Shown piece by piece: positions 13,752 to 20,232 of a stretch of 24,654 nucleotides of DNA. Numbering within the stretch: position 1 is the stretch's first letter; each line of letters starts with the position of its first letter. The DNA is from an uncultured Eubacteriales bacterium (GTDB taxonomy: Bacteria; Bacillota; Clostridia; Oscillospirales; Oscillospiraceae). A model generated the notes under the pieces. That model ran no database searches. It was not told the origin of the DNA and saw nothing but the letters and a program-made list of their open reading frames with translations. The stretch covers positions 1 through 24,654 of the forward strand of contig CABUJV010000028.1 of assembly GCA_902492005.1 (NCBI GenBank), in the 5' to 3' direction. The translations under genes were made by a program, and so were the position numbers.

Positions 13752-15032
13752 ATGGATTCCTATCTGTTCCTGGTCCAGCTTTCGGCCATCCTCCTGTGCA
13801 CAAAGCTGCTGGGCATCCTCACCAAACGGGTGTCCCTACCGCAGGTGGTAGGCGCCCTGATCGCCGGTCTTCTCCTTGGCCCCGCCTGCTTTGGCCTCAT
13901 TCCCGACACCGCCTTCCTCGACGAGGTGGCGGAGCTGGGCGTGATCACTCTGATGTTCACCGCCGGGATGGAAACCGACCTGGACGGCCTAAAGCGTGCT
14001 GGAAAAGCCGCCTTTATCATTGCCCTCATCGGCGTTCTCCTCCCCTTGGTGATGGGGTTTGCCGCGGCCGCACTCTTTAATCGCGGTGAGTTCCTTCAGA
14101 ATCTGTTCATCGGCGTGGTCCTGACCGCTACCTCGGTCAGCATCACGGTCGAAACCCTGAAGGAACTGGGCAAGCTCTCCACCCGTTCGGGCAACGCCAT
14201 CCTGGGCGCGGCCCTGATCGACGACGTGCTGGGCATCGTGGCCCTCACCATTGTCACCTCCCTGTCCGGCAAAGGGGGTGGCTTGGGCCTGGTGCTACTG
14301 AAAATCGCGCTCTTTTTTGCCCTGAGCGTTCTGGTGGGCTTTGTGCTCCACCGTCTGATCAGTCTCTGGTTCTCCCGCTGGAACCGTGACAAACGCCGGT
14401 TCCTGATCGTGACTTTTGCCCTGTGCCTCCTCTATGCCTATCTGTCCGAGGTCTATTTCGGCGTGGCCGATATCACCGGGGCCTACATTATGGGGATCAT
14501 CTTTGCTAACACGCCCAGAGTCACCTATCTACAGGACCGCTTCGACACGCTGTCCTGTATGCTGCTCTCCCCTGTCTTCTTCGCCAGCATCGGCTTGAAG
14601 GTGGCGCTGCCCGAGATGAGCGCTTCCATTGTCCTCTTCGCCCTACTTCTGGTCCTGGTGGCCCTGGTGAGCAAGGTGGTGGGCTGCGGCCTGGGCGCCC
14701 GGCTGTGCGGATACTCCGCCAAGGATTCCCTCCAGGTGGGCGTCGGCATGATTTCCCGGGGCGAGGTGGCTCTGATCGTGGCAAACAAAGGCATCTCCTC
14801 GGGACTGATGAAGGAGGACTTCTTCGGCCCGGTGGTACTGGTCGTCATCGCCACCACCGTCATCACGCCCATTCTTCTGAAGCTCGTCTACCGGGGCAGC
14901 AAAAACGACTACTCCGACCTGGAGGAGAGCGCGCTGCTCGACCGCTACGAGGACGCCTCGTCCTATGATAAGGCCTCGCAGATGCTGCTGGAGGACCACG
15001 TCAACCTGCTTCCTCCAAAGGAGAAAAAGTAA
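13752..15032 (+). CDS. Cation:proton antiporter (CPA2 / KefB-like, membrane domain only)
   Basis: A 426-residue membrane protein with about 12 hydrophobic helices, exchanging Na+ or K+ for H+. The central region matches CPA2 exchangers: LTATSVSITVETLKELGKL, then ILGAALIDDVLGI, whose paired aspartates form the ion-binding site. A later ISRGEVALIV segment is also typical. Residues about 385-426 form a short charged cytoplasmic tail; the RCK/TrkA-N domain of full KefB proteins is absent. A good Shine-Dalgarno lies 7 bp before the ATG. It is a single gene with its own promoter and terminator. Ion preference is not determinable from these motifs. Confidence 0.92.
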   Translation: MDSYLFLVQLSAILLCTKLLGILTKRVSLPQVVGALIAGLLLGPACFGLIPDTAFLDEVAELGVITLMFTAGMETDLDGLKRAGKAAFIIALIGVLLPLVMGFAAAALFNRGEFLQNLFIGVVLTATSVSITVETLKELGKLSTRSGNAILGAALIDDVLGIVALTIVTSLSGKGGGLGLVLLKIALFFALSVLVGFVLHRLISLWFSRWNRDKRRFLIVTFALCLLYAYLSEVYFGVADITGAYIMGIIFANTPRVTYLQDRFDTLSCMLLSPVFFASIGLKVALPEMSASIVLFALLLVLVALVSKVVGCGLGARLCGYSAKDSLQVGVGMISRGEVALIVANKGISSGLMKEDFFGPVVLVVIATTVITPILLKLVYRGSKNDYSDLEESALLDRYEDASSYDKASQMLLEDHVNLLPPKEKK

Positions 15033-15043
15033 TCCAAAGGCAC

Positions 15044-15078
15044 GGGAGCCGCCGCAAGGCGGCTCCCACTCCTTTTTT
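15044..15078 (+). terminator. Intrinsic terminator of the antiporter gene
   Basis: A perfect 10-bp stem (15044-15053 with 15058-15067), a GCAA tetraloop, then ACTCC and six T. Confidence 0.92.
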
Positions 15079-15110
15079 ATCCGGACGGACTGTTCCCCCG
15101 CCCATTTTTC

Positions 15111-15119
15111 TGGTATACT
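15111..15119 (+). promoter_or_regulatory. Extended -10 promoter of the FAD protein gene
   Basis: TGG followed by TATACT (15114-15119) is an extended -10. No good -35 is seen at the expected distance. The leader would be only about 12 nt, barely long enough for the AGGTGA Shine-Dalgarno. Confidence 0.55.
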
Positions 15120-15136
15120 ACCTCTCAGGTGATCAC

Positions 15137-16750
15137 ATGATACGAATCAGCAATCTTCCCCTCCCCGTGGACGGGGATTTGGAGCAGCTCCGGCGCAAGG
15201 CCGCCCGGCTTCTGGGGCTCCGCCCGGACCAGGTCCGGGACCTGACGCTGGCCCGCCAGTCCATCGATGCCCGGAAAAAGACCGGCGTCCACTACGTCTG
15301 CACCGTGGACCTGTCCGCCGACCAAGAAGAGGATCTGGTGCGCCGTGCCAACCGAAAAAATATCGTCCTGTTCCAGCGGCGGCCCTATGTCTTTCCCGCC
15401 GCCGCCCGGACCTCCCCCCTGCCTCCGGTGGTGGTGGGCATGGGCCCGGCGGGCCTGTTCGCCGCCCTGTTCCTGGCCCGGGCGGGACTGGCTCCCGTCA
15501 TACTGGAGCGGGGCCGCCCGGTGGAGCGGCGCGCCGCCGACGTGGCTGCCTTCTGGTCCTCCGGGCAGCTGGACCCTCTCTCCAACGTCCAATTCGGGGA
15601 GGGGGGCGCGGGCACCTTTTCCGATGGCAAGCTGACCACCGGCACCCACGACGGCCGCATCTCCGCCGTGCTGGAGGCCCTGGTGGAACACGGCGCACCG
15701 GAGGACATCCTCTGGTCCCACAAGCCCCACATCGGCACCGACGTGCTCCGCCAGGTGGTGAAGAGCCTTCGGACCGAGCTGCTGGCCCGGGGCTGCGACA
15801 TCCGGTTCGAGCACCGGCTCACCGGCCTGCGGCAAAAGGACGGCCGGCTGACCGGCCTCACCGTGGCCGCCCCCGGAGGAATCTATGCCCTGGAGGCCGA
15901 CACCCTGGTGCTGGCCCCCGGCCACTCCGCCCGGGACACCTTCCGGATGCTCTTTGAGGCCGGGGTCCCCATGGAGCAGAAGCCCTTTGCCATCGGTGTG
16001 CGCATCGAGCACCGGCAATCCGACGTCAGCCTGGCCCAGTTCGGCCCCGCCTGGGAAAAGCTACCTCCGGCGGACTACAAGCTGGCCTGCCATCTGCCCA
16101 ACGGCCGCTCGGCCTTTACCTTCTGCGTCTGCCCCGGCGGTGAGGTGGTGGCCGCCGCCTCCGAGCCCGGACGGCTGGTAACCAACGGCATGAGCGGCCG
16201 GGCCCGGGACGGGGAAAACATCAACGGCGGACTGCTGGTGGGGGTAGTCCCGGCCGATTTCGGCGGCGCCCATCCGCTGGCGGGCATGGAGTTCCAGGCA
16301 GTGTGGGAGGAAAAGGCCTTCGCCCTGGGCGGGGGCGGCTTCCGGGCCCCCGCCGAAAGCGTGGACCGCTTCCTCTCCGGAGCCGCCCCCGCCCTCTCTT
16401 CCGCCGTAAGCCCCACCTACCGCCCCGGTGTCATCCCGGCAGACCTGTCCCGGTGCCTGCCCGGCTTCGTCACCGACACCCTCCGTGGGGCTCTCCCCCT
16501 GCTGGGAAAAAAGCTCCGGGGCTTCGATGCTCCCGGCGCCCTTCTCACCGGCGTGGAGACCCGCTCCTCCTCCCCGGTGCGCATCCTCCGGGGGGAGGAC
16601 CTCCAGTCCCCCGTCCGGGGCCTCTACCCCTGCGGCGAGGGCGGCGGCTGGGCCGGCGGTATCGTCAGCGCAGCCGTGGACGGCATCCGGGTGGCCGAGC
16701 AGATCGCCGCCGGCCCGGGACCATTGACAAGCCCACCCCATCCGGGTTAA
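15137..16750 (+). CDS. FAD-dependent dehydrogenase-like protein (COG2509 family)
   Basis: A 537-residue cytoplasmic flavoprotein. Residues 1-90 form the small alpha/beta N-terminal domain of this family (RISNLPLPVDGD, later VDLSADQEEDLVRRA). The FAD-binding Rossmann motif VVVGMGPAGLFAALFLARAG is at 98-117 with an acidic turn (LERGRPVERR), followed by the family signature VQFGEGGAGTFSDGKL. The C-terminal GLYPCGEGGGWAGGIVSAAVDG closes the FAD site. The reaction catalysed by the family is unknown; relatives are annotated NAD(P)/FAD-dependent oxidoreductase. The AGGTGA site lies 4 bp before the ATG. The promoter of the next gene begins inside its last codons. Confidence 0.93.
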   Translation: MIRISNLPLPVDGDLEQLRRKAARLLGLRPDQVRDLTLARQSIDARKKTGVHYVCTVDLSADQEEDLVRRANRKNIVLFQRRPYVFPAAARTSPLPPVVVGMGPAGLFAALFLARAGLAPVILERGRPVERRAADVAAFWSSGQLDPLSNVQFGEGGAGTFSDGKLTTGTHDGRISAVLEALVEHGAPEDILWSHKPHIGTDVLRQVVKSLRTELLARGCDIRFEHRLTGLRQKDGRLTGLTVAAPGGIYALEADTLVLAPGHSARDTFRMLFEAGVPMEQKPFAIGVRIEHRQSDVSLAQFGPAWEKLPPADYKLACHLPNGRSAFTFCVCPGGEVVAAASEPGRLVTNGMSGRARDGENINGGLLVGVVPADFGGAHPLAGMEFQAVWEEKAFALGGGGFRAPAESVDRFLSGAAPALSSAVSPTYRPGVIPADLSRCLPGFVTDTLRGALPLLGKKLRGFDAPGALLTGVETRSSSPVRILRGEDLQSPVRGLYPCGEGGGWAGGIVSAAVDGIRVAEQIAAGPGPLTSPPHPG

Positions 16751-16753
16751 GAT
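16724..16753 (+). promoter_or_regulatory. Promoter of the AlbA_2 protein gene
   Basis: TTGACA (16724-16729) and TAAGAT (16748-16753), with an 18-bp spacer. The -35 lies in the final codons of the FAD gene and the -10 overlaps its stop codon. Confidence 0.65.
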
Positions 16754-16814
16754 GAAATCAGAACCGCCCGGGCCCGCGCCGCGCCTGGGACGCTGCAGGC
16801 AGGAGGCATACGCG

Positions 16815-17270
16815 ATGCTGGACCTGAACCACATGGAGCAATACCGGGAAAACAACCGTCTGGAGGCTAAGCTGGCCACCGGCGGGCTGCCCCACAGCCT
16901 CTGGGAGACCTACTCCGCCTTTGCCAACAGCTACGGCGGGGTCATCCTGCTGGGTGTGGAGGAGCTGCCCGACCACTCCCTCCGGGTCCAGGGGCTGCTG
17001 GAGCCCCATGAGATGGCCGACGAGCTCTGGTCCATGCTCAACGACCCCAAGGTGGTCAGCGCCAACATCCTCCGCCGCGACCAGGTCTGGGTGGCGGGCA
17101 CCGACCACGGCGCGGTGGTGGTCGTGGAGGTCCCGCCGGCAGAGCGGGACCAGCTTCCCGTCTATCTGGGCGGCGACCCCTTCACCGGCTCCTACCGCCG
17201 GGCCTGGGACGGCGACTACCACTGCACCCGGGCCGAGGTGGTGGCCATGCTGGGCGCCAAAGAGCACTGA
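16815..17270 (+). CDS. Stand-alone AlbA_2 / Schlafen-type putative nucleic acid-binding domain protein
   Basis: A 151-residue protein formed by a single AlbA_2 (divergent AAA-4 / Schlafen-like) domain. The characteristic parts are the early YRENNRLEAKLATGGLP, then WETYSAFANSYGGVILLGVEE (about 31-51), and the closing GSYRRAWDGDYHCTRAEV. In most bacterial proteins this domain is followed by a winged-helix or ATPase-like C-terminal part; here the reading frame stops after the domain, and no remnant of the rest is seen before the terminator. AGGAGG lies 8 bp before ATG 16815; the in-frame ATG at 16752 has no ribosome site. Function unknown; nucleic acid binding is inferred from the family. Confidence 0.88.
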   Translation: MLDLNHMEQYRENNRLEAKLATGGLPHSLWETYSAFANSYGGVILLGVEELPDHSLRVQGLLEPHEMADELWSMLNDPKVVSANILRRDQVWVAGTDHGAVVVVEVPPAERDQLPVYLGGDPFTGSYRRAWDGDYHCTRAEVVAMLGAKEH

Positions 17271-17278
17271 AAGACGAA

Positions 17279-17322
17279 CATCCGCCCGGAGCTGCGCAGG
17301 CAGCTCCGGGCGGATGGTTTTT
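17279..17322 (+). terminator. Terminator between the AlbA_2 gene and trxA
   Basis: A perfect 17-bp stem (17279-17295 with 17300-17316) with a GCAG loop, followed by G and TTTTT on the plus strand. It lies between convergent genes and could also end the trxA transcript, though the minus-strand U tract is poor. Confidence 0.9.
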
Positions 17323-17329
17323 GGGCTCT

Positions 17330-17650
17330 TTACAGGTTGGCGTCCAGCACCTGGGTGTAGGCCCCGGCGGGCATGACGCCCACCTTGCGGTCAATCTCCT
17401 TGCCGTCCTTGAAGAAGACCACCGTGGGAATGCTCATGACCCCATAGCGGGCGGCCAGGCCCTGGTTCTGGTCCACATCCACCTTGGCCACCACGGCCTT
17501 GCCGTCGTATTTGCCTCCCAGGTCCTCGATGACGGGGGCCAGCATCTTGCACGGGCCGCACCAGGTGGCCCAGAAGTCCACCATGGCCAGAGGGGCAGAG
17601 GCGATCTTGGCGTCGAATTCAGACTCGTTGAGATGTAAGACAGACATCAT
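17330..17650 (-). CDS. trxA: Thioredoxin
   Basis: A 106-residue cytoplasmic dithiol protein that reduces disulfides. The active site is WATWCGPCK (Cys31, Cys34), the buried Asp is in VDFWATW, and the cis-proline is Pro75 in SIPT; all are standard and the length is normal. Two adjacent ATGs are possible (17650 and 17647); AGGAG lies 5 bp before the first and 8 bp before the second. It is the third gene of the ArsR-reductase-thioredoxin operon, 19 bp after the reductase, so the upstream flavoprotein is very likely its reductase. Confidence 0.96.
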   Translation of the reverse strand: MMSVLHLNESEFDAKIASAPLAMVDFWATWCGPCKMLAPVIEDLGGKYDGKAVVAKVDVDQNQGLAARYGVMSIPTVVFFKDGKEIDRKVGVMPAGAYTQVLDANL

Positions 17651-17669
17651 TTTTTCTCCTTTTCTTTGT

Positions 17670-18533
17670 TCAATTGGTTTGGTTGGCGTAAAGTGCGTCC
17701 ACATATTCGGCGGCCTTTTGGCCGGCCACCAGCCCATCCCCAGCCGCCTTGGACAGTTGGAGGGGCTCCCCCGTACAGTCGCCGCAGGCAAAAATGCCGG
17801 GCAGGCTGGTCCGCATATTCCGGTCCACCGCCACATAGCCCCCCTCCAGGGTCAGGCCCGGCAGCAGATCGGTGGGCGCCACGGCGTGGCGCAGAAGAAA
17901 CACCCCGTCGCAGGGAATCTCCCGTCCATCGGCCCGCAGGGCGGCGACGGCGCCGCCGCCGGTGATCTCCAGCCGCACGGCCTTCACATAGGGGATGGCG
18001 GGGTCCAGCCCCGCCGGGGTCTGCGGAGACACGTAGGTCACCCGGCAGCCCAGGCCGTGAAGGAAATTGGCCTCTTCCGGCGCGTCGGGGGCCAGGCCCA
18101 CCACCGCCACCGGGCGGTTTCGGTAGAGCATTCCGTCGCAGGTGGCGCAGTAGCTCACCCCCCGCCCCAGGAATTCCGCCTCGCCGGGATATTTCCGGCC
18201 CCGGGAGACCCCGGTGGCCAGGATCACCGCCCGGGCCTCCTCCATGTCGCTGCCGATGCCGATATAGTTTGCGCCTTCCACCGGCATGATATTCAGAGCC
18301 CGTCCGGCCCGGAACACCGCCCCCATGGCCTCGGCGTGGCTGTGGTAGGCCTCCAGCAGCTCCGGGCCCGTCCGGCCCGGCATCCCCAGATAGTTGTCCA
18401 CCCGCTCGGCCTTATACAGAGGGCTCTCCCGATAATCATTGGTAACCACCAGCACGGACTTGTTCCGCGCTCTGGCGTTGACGGCGGCGCTCAGCCCTGC
18501 CGGGCCGCCTCCGATGACGGCAATGTCGTACAA
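17670..18533 (-). CDS. Thioredoxin reductase-like flavoprotein lacking canonical NADPH motifs
   Basis: A 287-residue FAD disulfide oxidoreductase, probably reducing the thioredoxin encoded next. The FAD motif AVIGGGPAGLSAA (5-17), redox pair SYCATCDG (Cys129, Cys132) and C-terminal FACGDCTG are intact. The NADPH site is not: the usual GGGxSAxEEA loop reads GLAPDAPEEA (146-155), and the HRR-type phosphate-binding segment is replaced by VSPQTPAG (168-175). It therefore resembles the pyridine nucleotide-independent, ferredoxin-linked type (FFTR) described from clostridia. The start codon is TTG, with AAAGGGAG upstream; the gene begins 43 bp inside arsR, so translation is probably coupled. NADH use through an altered site cannot be excluded. 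Confidence 0.9.
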   Translation of the reverse strand: MYDIAVIGGGPAGLSAAVNARARNKSVLVVTNDYRESPLYKAERVDNYLGMPGRTGPELLEAYHSHAEAMGAVFRAGRALNIMPVEGANYIGIGSDMEEARAVILATGVSRGRKYPGEAEFLGRGVSYCATCDGMLYRNRPVAVVGLAPDAPEEANFLHGLGCRVTYVSPQTPAGLDPAIPYVKAVRLEITGGGAVAALRADGREIPCDGVFLLRHAVAPTDLLPGLTLEGGYVAVDRNMRTSLPGIFACGDCTGEPLQLSKAAGDGLVAGQKAAEYVDALYANQTN

Positions 18534-18829
18534 TTGTAGTTCTCCCTTTCATCGCCGAACAGGGCCGCCACCAGATTGGCGGCATCCGGGTCGGACACCT
18601 CGTAGTACATCTCGTTGCCCGACCGTTCGCACCGGACCACTCCCGCCGCCTTCAGGCGCATCAAATGCTGGGAGATGGTGGACTGGGACTGCCCCGTGCC
18701 CGCCTCCATGCAGCGGACGTTGTGGCATCCCCCCACCAGCAGGCCCCGAACGATCTGCAGCCGCAGAGGATGGGCCAGCGCCTTGAGCAGCTCGCTTTTC
18801 GCTTCGTACAATTCCCGGCTCTCTTCCAT
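18491..18829 (-). CDS. ArsR/SmtB-family repressor, putative redox or metal sensor
   Basis: A 112-residue winged-helix regulator. The family core is ALAHPLRLQIVRGLL (17-31), the recognition region STISQHLMRLKAAGVV (50-65), and the wing CERSGNEMYYEV (67-78). Cys35 and Cys40, in GGCHNVRC just before the DNA-recognition helix, with Cys67, are candidates for a thiol switch or metal site. The classic ArsR ELCVCDL box is not present. GGAG lies 8 bp before the ATG. It is the first gene of the operon with the reductase and thioredoxin and has a palindrome over its own -10, which fits autorepression relieved by oxidative or sulfur stress; the signal is inference. Confidence 0.93.
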   Translation of the reverse strand: MEESRELYEAKSELLKALAHPLRLQIVRGLLVGGCHNVRCMEAGTGQSQSTISQHLMRLKAAGVVRCERSGNEMYYEVSDPDAANLVAALFGDERENYNCTTLPSSEAARQG

Positions 18830-18851
18830 GCCTCACGCTCCATTCTCTTGT

Positions 18852-18888
18852 TATAATATTATTATATTCTAATATTCTATTTTGTCAA
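18852..18888 (-). promoter_or_regulatory. Promoter and candidate ArsR operator
   Basis: Minus-strand TTGACA (18883-18888) and TATAAT (18861-18866), with a 16-bp spacer. The 15-bp palindrome TATAATA-T-TATTATA (18852-18866) covers the -10, and TAGAATAT is repeated in tandem in the spacer. An AT-rich palindrome over the core promoter is the usual ArsR-family arrangement. Confidence 0.75.
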
Positions 18889-18898
18889 TACTCTTTGC

Positions 18899-18966
18899 AA
18901 AAAAATTTTGGTAGTCCGACATCCGCCGAAAACGTCCCGGGACGTTTTCGGCGGATGTCGGACTAC
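18899..18966 (-). terminator. Terminator made of a perfect 56-bp palindrome
   Basis: 18911-18966 is a perfect palindrome: two 28-base arms meet at CCC|GGG with no spacer or mismatch. On the minus strand it overlaps the stop codon of the HD gene and is followed by CAAAA and seven T, so it acts as an intrinsic terminator just upstream of the arsR promoter. A stem of up to 26 pairs is far longer than needed. Confidence 0.88.
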
Positions 18967-19520
18967 TTTCCCAGCTTTTCCAGCGTATCCTGGCGCAGCG
19001 CGTCCCGCAGGGCCCGCAGCCAGGGAAATTCGGCGGCATTTTCGCCGCCATAGTCCAGTTGGAGCTGGTGCTCCAGCGGCGTCCAGGTGTCCAGAGGGGC
19101 CTCGTTATGCTGGATCACCGCCTCCAGCTTGTCCAGGGTCTTGTAGACCCTGGACTCGGGGGTCTCCAGGGCGTCCATCTCGGCAAAGAGGGCGGTCAGC
19201 TCTCCCCGGAGCGGCTCCGGCAGCGGCGCGAGCATCCCGGCCACGGCCTCGGTCTCGGCCGCTTCGTCGGCGCCGGTCTTTTCAAAAGAGGGGATGTCCC
19301 CGGTGACTGCCTCTCCAAAGTCGTGGATCAGGCACATGCGCAGCACCTTGTCCATATCCACCCCGGGCAGTTCGTCCCGCAGCAGCAGGGCCATCACCGC
19401 CAGCCGCCAGGTGTGGGCCGCCACCGTCTCGTGCCGCCCGGTGGAGGTCCAGGAGTGGCGGGTATTGCATTTCAGCTGTTCCAGTATGTGCAGAAAGTCC
19501 AAAAATACGCGCTGTGTCAT
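18963..19520 (-). CDS. HD-domain hydrolase, 5'-deoxynucleotidase YfbR/HDDC2-like
   Basis: A 185-residue cytoplasmic metal-dependent phosphohydrolase. The family signature RHETVAAHTWRLAV (29-42) precedes LIHDFGEAVTGDI (64-76). Predicted metal ligands are His36, His66, Asp67 and Asp129 (in LDKLEAVIQ), with Glu70 as helper. Relatives remove phosphate from deoxynucleoside 5'-monophosphates; that substrate is inferred. AAGGAG lies about 9 bp before ATG 19520; an in-frame start at 19544 lies upstream of this site. It follows yjdF by 33 bp on the same strand and probably shares its riboswitch-controlled transcript. The stop codon lies within the 56-bp palindromic terminator. Confidence 0.9.
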   Translation of the reverse strand: MTQRVFLDFLHILEQLKCNTRHSWTSTGRHETVAAHTWRLAVMALLLRDELPGVDMDKVLRMCLIHDFGEAVTGDIPSFEKTGADEAAETEAVAGMLAPLPEPLRGELTALFAEMDALETPESRVYKTLDKLEAVIQHNEAPLDTWTPLEHQLQLDYGGENAAEFPWLRALRDALRQDTLEKLGK

Positions 19521-19553
19521 GTTCCCCGCTCCTTGTACGCGCAAGGGCCGCGG

Positions 19554-19970
19554 TCAGCGGCCCCTGTGCTTCTGCTTTTTCTTCTCCCGGCGGAGCTGGA
19601 ACTTCCGCTCCTTCTCCGCCTCGTCCCTGGCGCGCCGCGCCGCCTTTCGCTCCTGGCCGCCCTGCTCCCGCTGGAGCTGGAGGGCCTGCTGGGCCTTGGT
19701 GCCCACGCCCCGGTCTTCCAGGGCGGAGGCCGCCGCCCGCTGCCGCCGTTTGGGGCTGCCGCCGTCCGTCCGCATCCGGGCCGCCACGGCCGGGCTGAAC
19801 GCCAGCCCCCGCCAGCGGGCCAGCAGGAGTTCGTACATCTGGCCGTCGGTGGGCTCTCCGCCCAGAGTCAGCTTGCAGGCTGACAGCCGCCCGTTCTCCT
19901 CCCGCTCCAGAACGCAGACCCAGAAGGGGTCCTCAAAAAAGACGGTCACCCGCGCTTGTGCCTGTTCCAT
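19554..19970 (-). CDS. yjdF: YjdF family protein
   Basis: A 138-residue protein of the YjdF (DUF2992) family. The N-terminal half is conserved: RVTVFFEDPFWVCVLERE (7-24) and LTLGGEPTDGQMYELLL (about 35-51). The C-terminal half is a long, very basic helix (QQALQLQREQGGQERKAARR onward) ending in a Lys/Arg-rich tail, as in Bacillus YjdF. Its molecular function is unknown; its riboswitch responds to azaaromatic compounds, which suggests a role in dealing with such molecules. ATG 19970 follows GGAGGA by 9 bp; the ATG at 19988 lies upstream of that site. A 7-bp hairpin (19545-19563) spans the stop codon before the HD gene. Confidence 0.93.
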   Translation of the reverse strand: MEQAQARVTVFFEDPFWVCVLEREENGRLSACKLTLGGEPTDGQMYELLLARWRGLAFSPAVAARMRTDGGSPKRRQRAAASALEDRGVGTKAQQALQLQREQGGQERKAARRARDEAEKERKFQLRREKKKQKHRGR

Positions 19971-19980
19971 ATGCAGTTGT

Positions 19981-20100
19981 CCTCCCATAACAGTTACTCA
20001 CGGAAAACGGACGACCCTGGGAGGGAAGGTTACTGACGGCGCGGAGGGCGGGACAGTTCCCCTGCGCCGCGGCCGGACTACCAACCGGCCCGTGTTTTCA
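19981..20100 (-). ncRNA. yjdF riboswitch (azaaromatic-sensing aptamer)
   Basis: The minus-strand leader of yjdF carries features I recognise from the yjdF motif: an opening ACACGGG, then GGUUGGUAG, GGGGAACUGUCCCGCC, CAGUAACCUUCC, and the closing CCGUGAGUAACUG. The outer helix pairs CACGG (20090-20094) with CCGUG (19999-20003). CCUCCCA in the aptamer (20018-20024) is fully complementary to UGGGAGG (19981-19987), which contains the yjdF Shine-Dalgarno, so ligand binding could control ribosome access. Boundaries are approximate; a covariance-model search would settle them. Confidence 0.87.
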
Positions 20101-20113
20101 TCTCCGCCCCTTT

Positions 20114-20142
20114 ATTCTACGGCGGGTTTCTTCCCCGGTCAA
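20114..20142 (-). promoter_or_regulatory. Promoter of the yjdF riboswitch transcript
   Basis: Minus-strand TTGACC (20137-20142) and TAGAAT (20114-20119), with a 17-bp spacer. The start would lie just upstream of the aptamer. Confidence 0.75.
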
Positions 20143-20153
20143 GGGATTTCGCA

Positions 20154-20182
20154 TTGCTTTCCGGCCCGGCTTCTGTTATAGT
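20154..20182 (+). promoter_or_regulatory. Promoter of the D-2-hydroxyacid dehydrogenase gene
   Basis: TTGCTT (20154-20159) and TATAGT (20177-20182) are 17 bp apart. It is divergent from the yjdF promoter, whose -35 is only 11 bp away. Confidence 0.65.
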
Positions 20183-20232
20183 AGTATTAGCCAAAATTGG
20201 TAGCACAAATCAGGAAAGGAGTGTACGATTTC

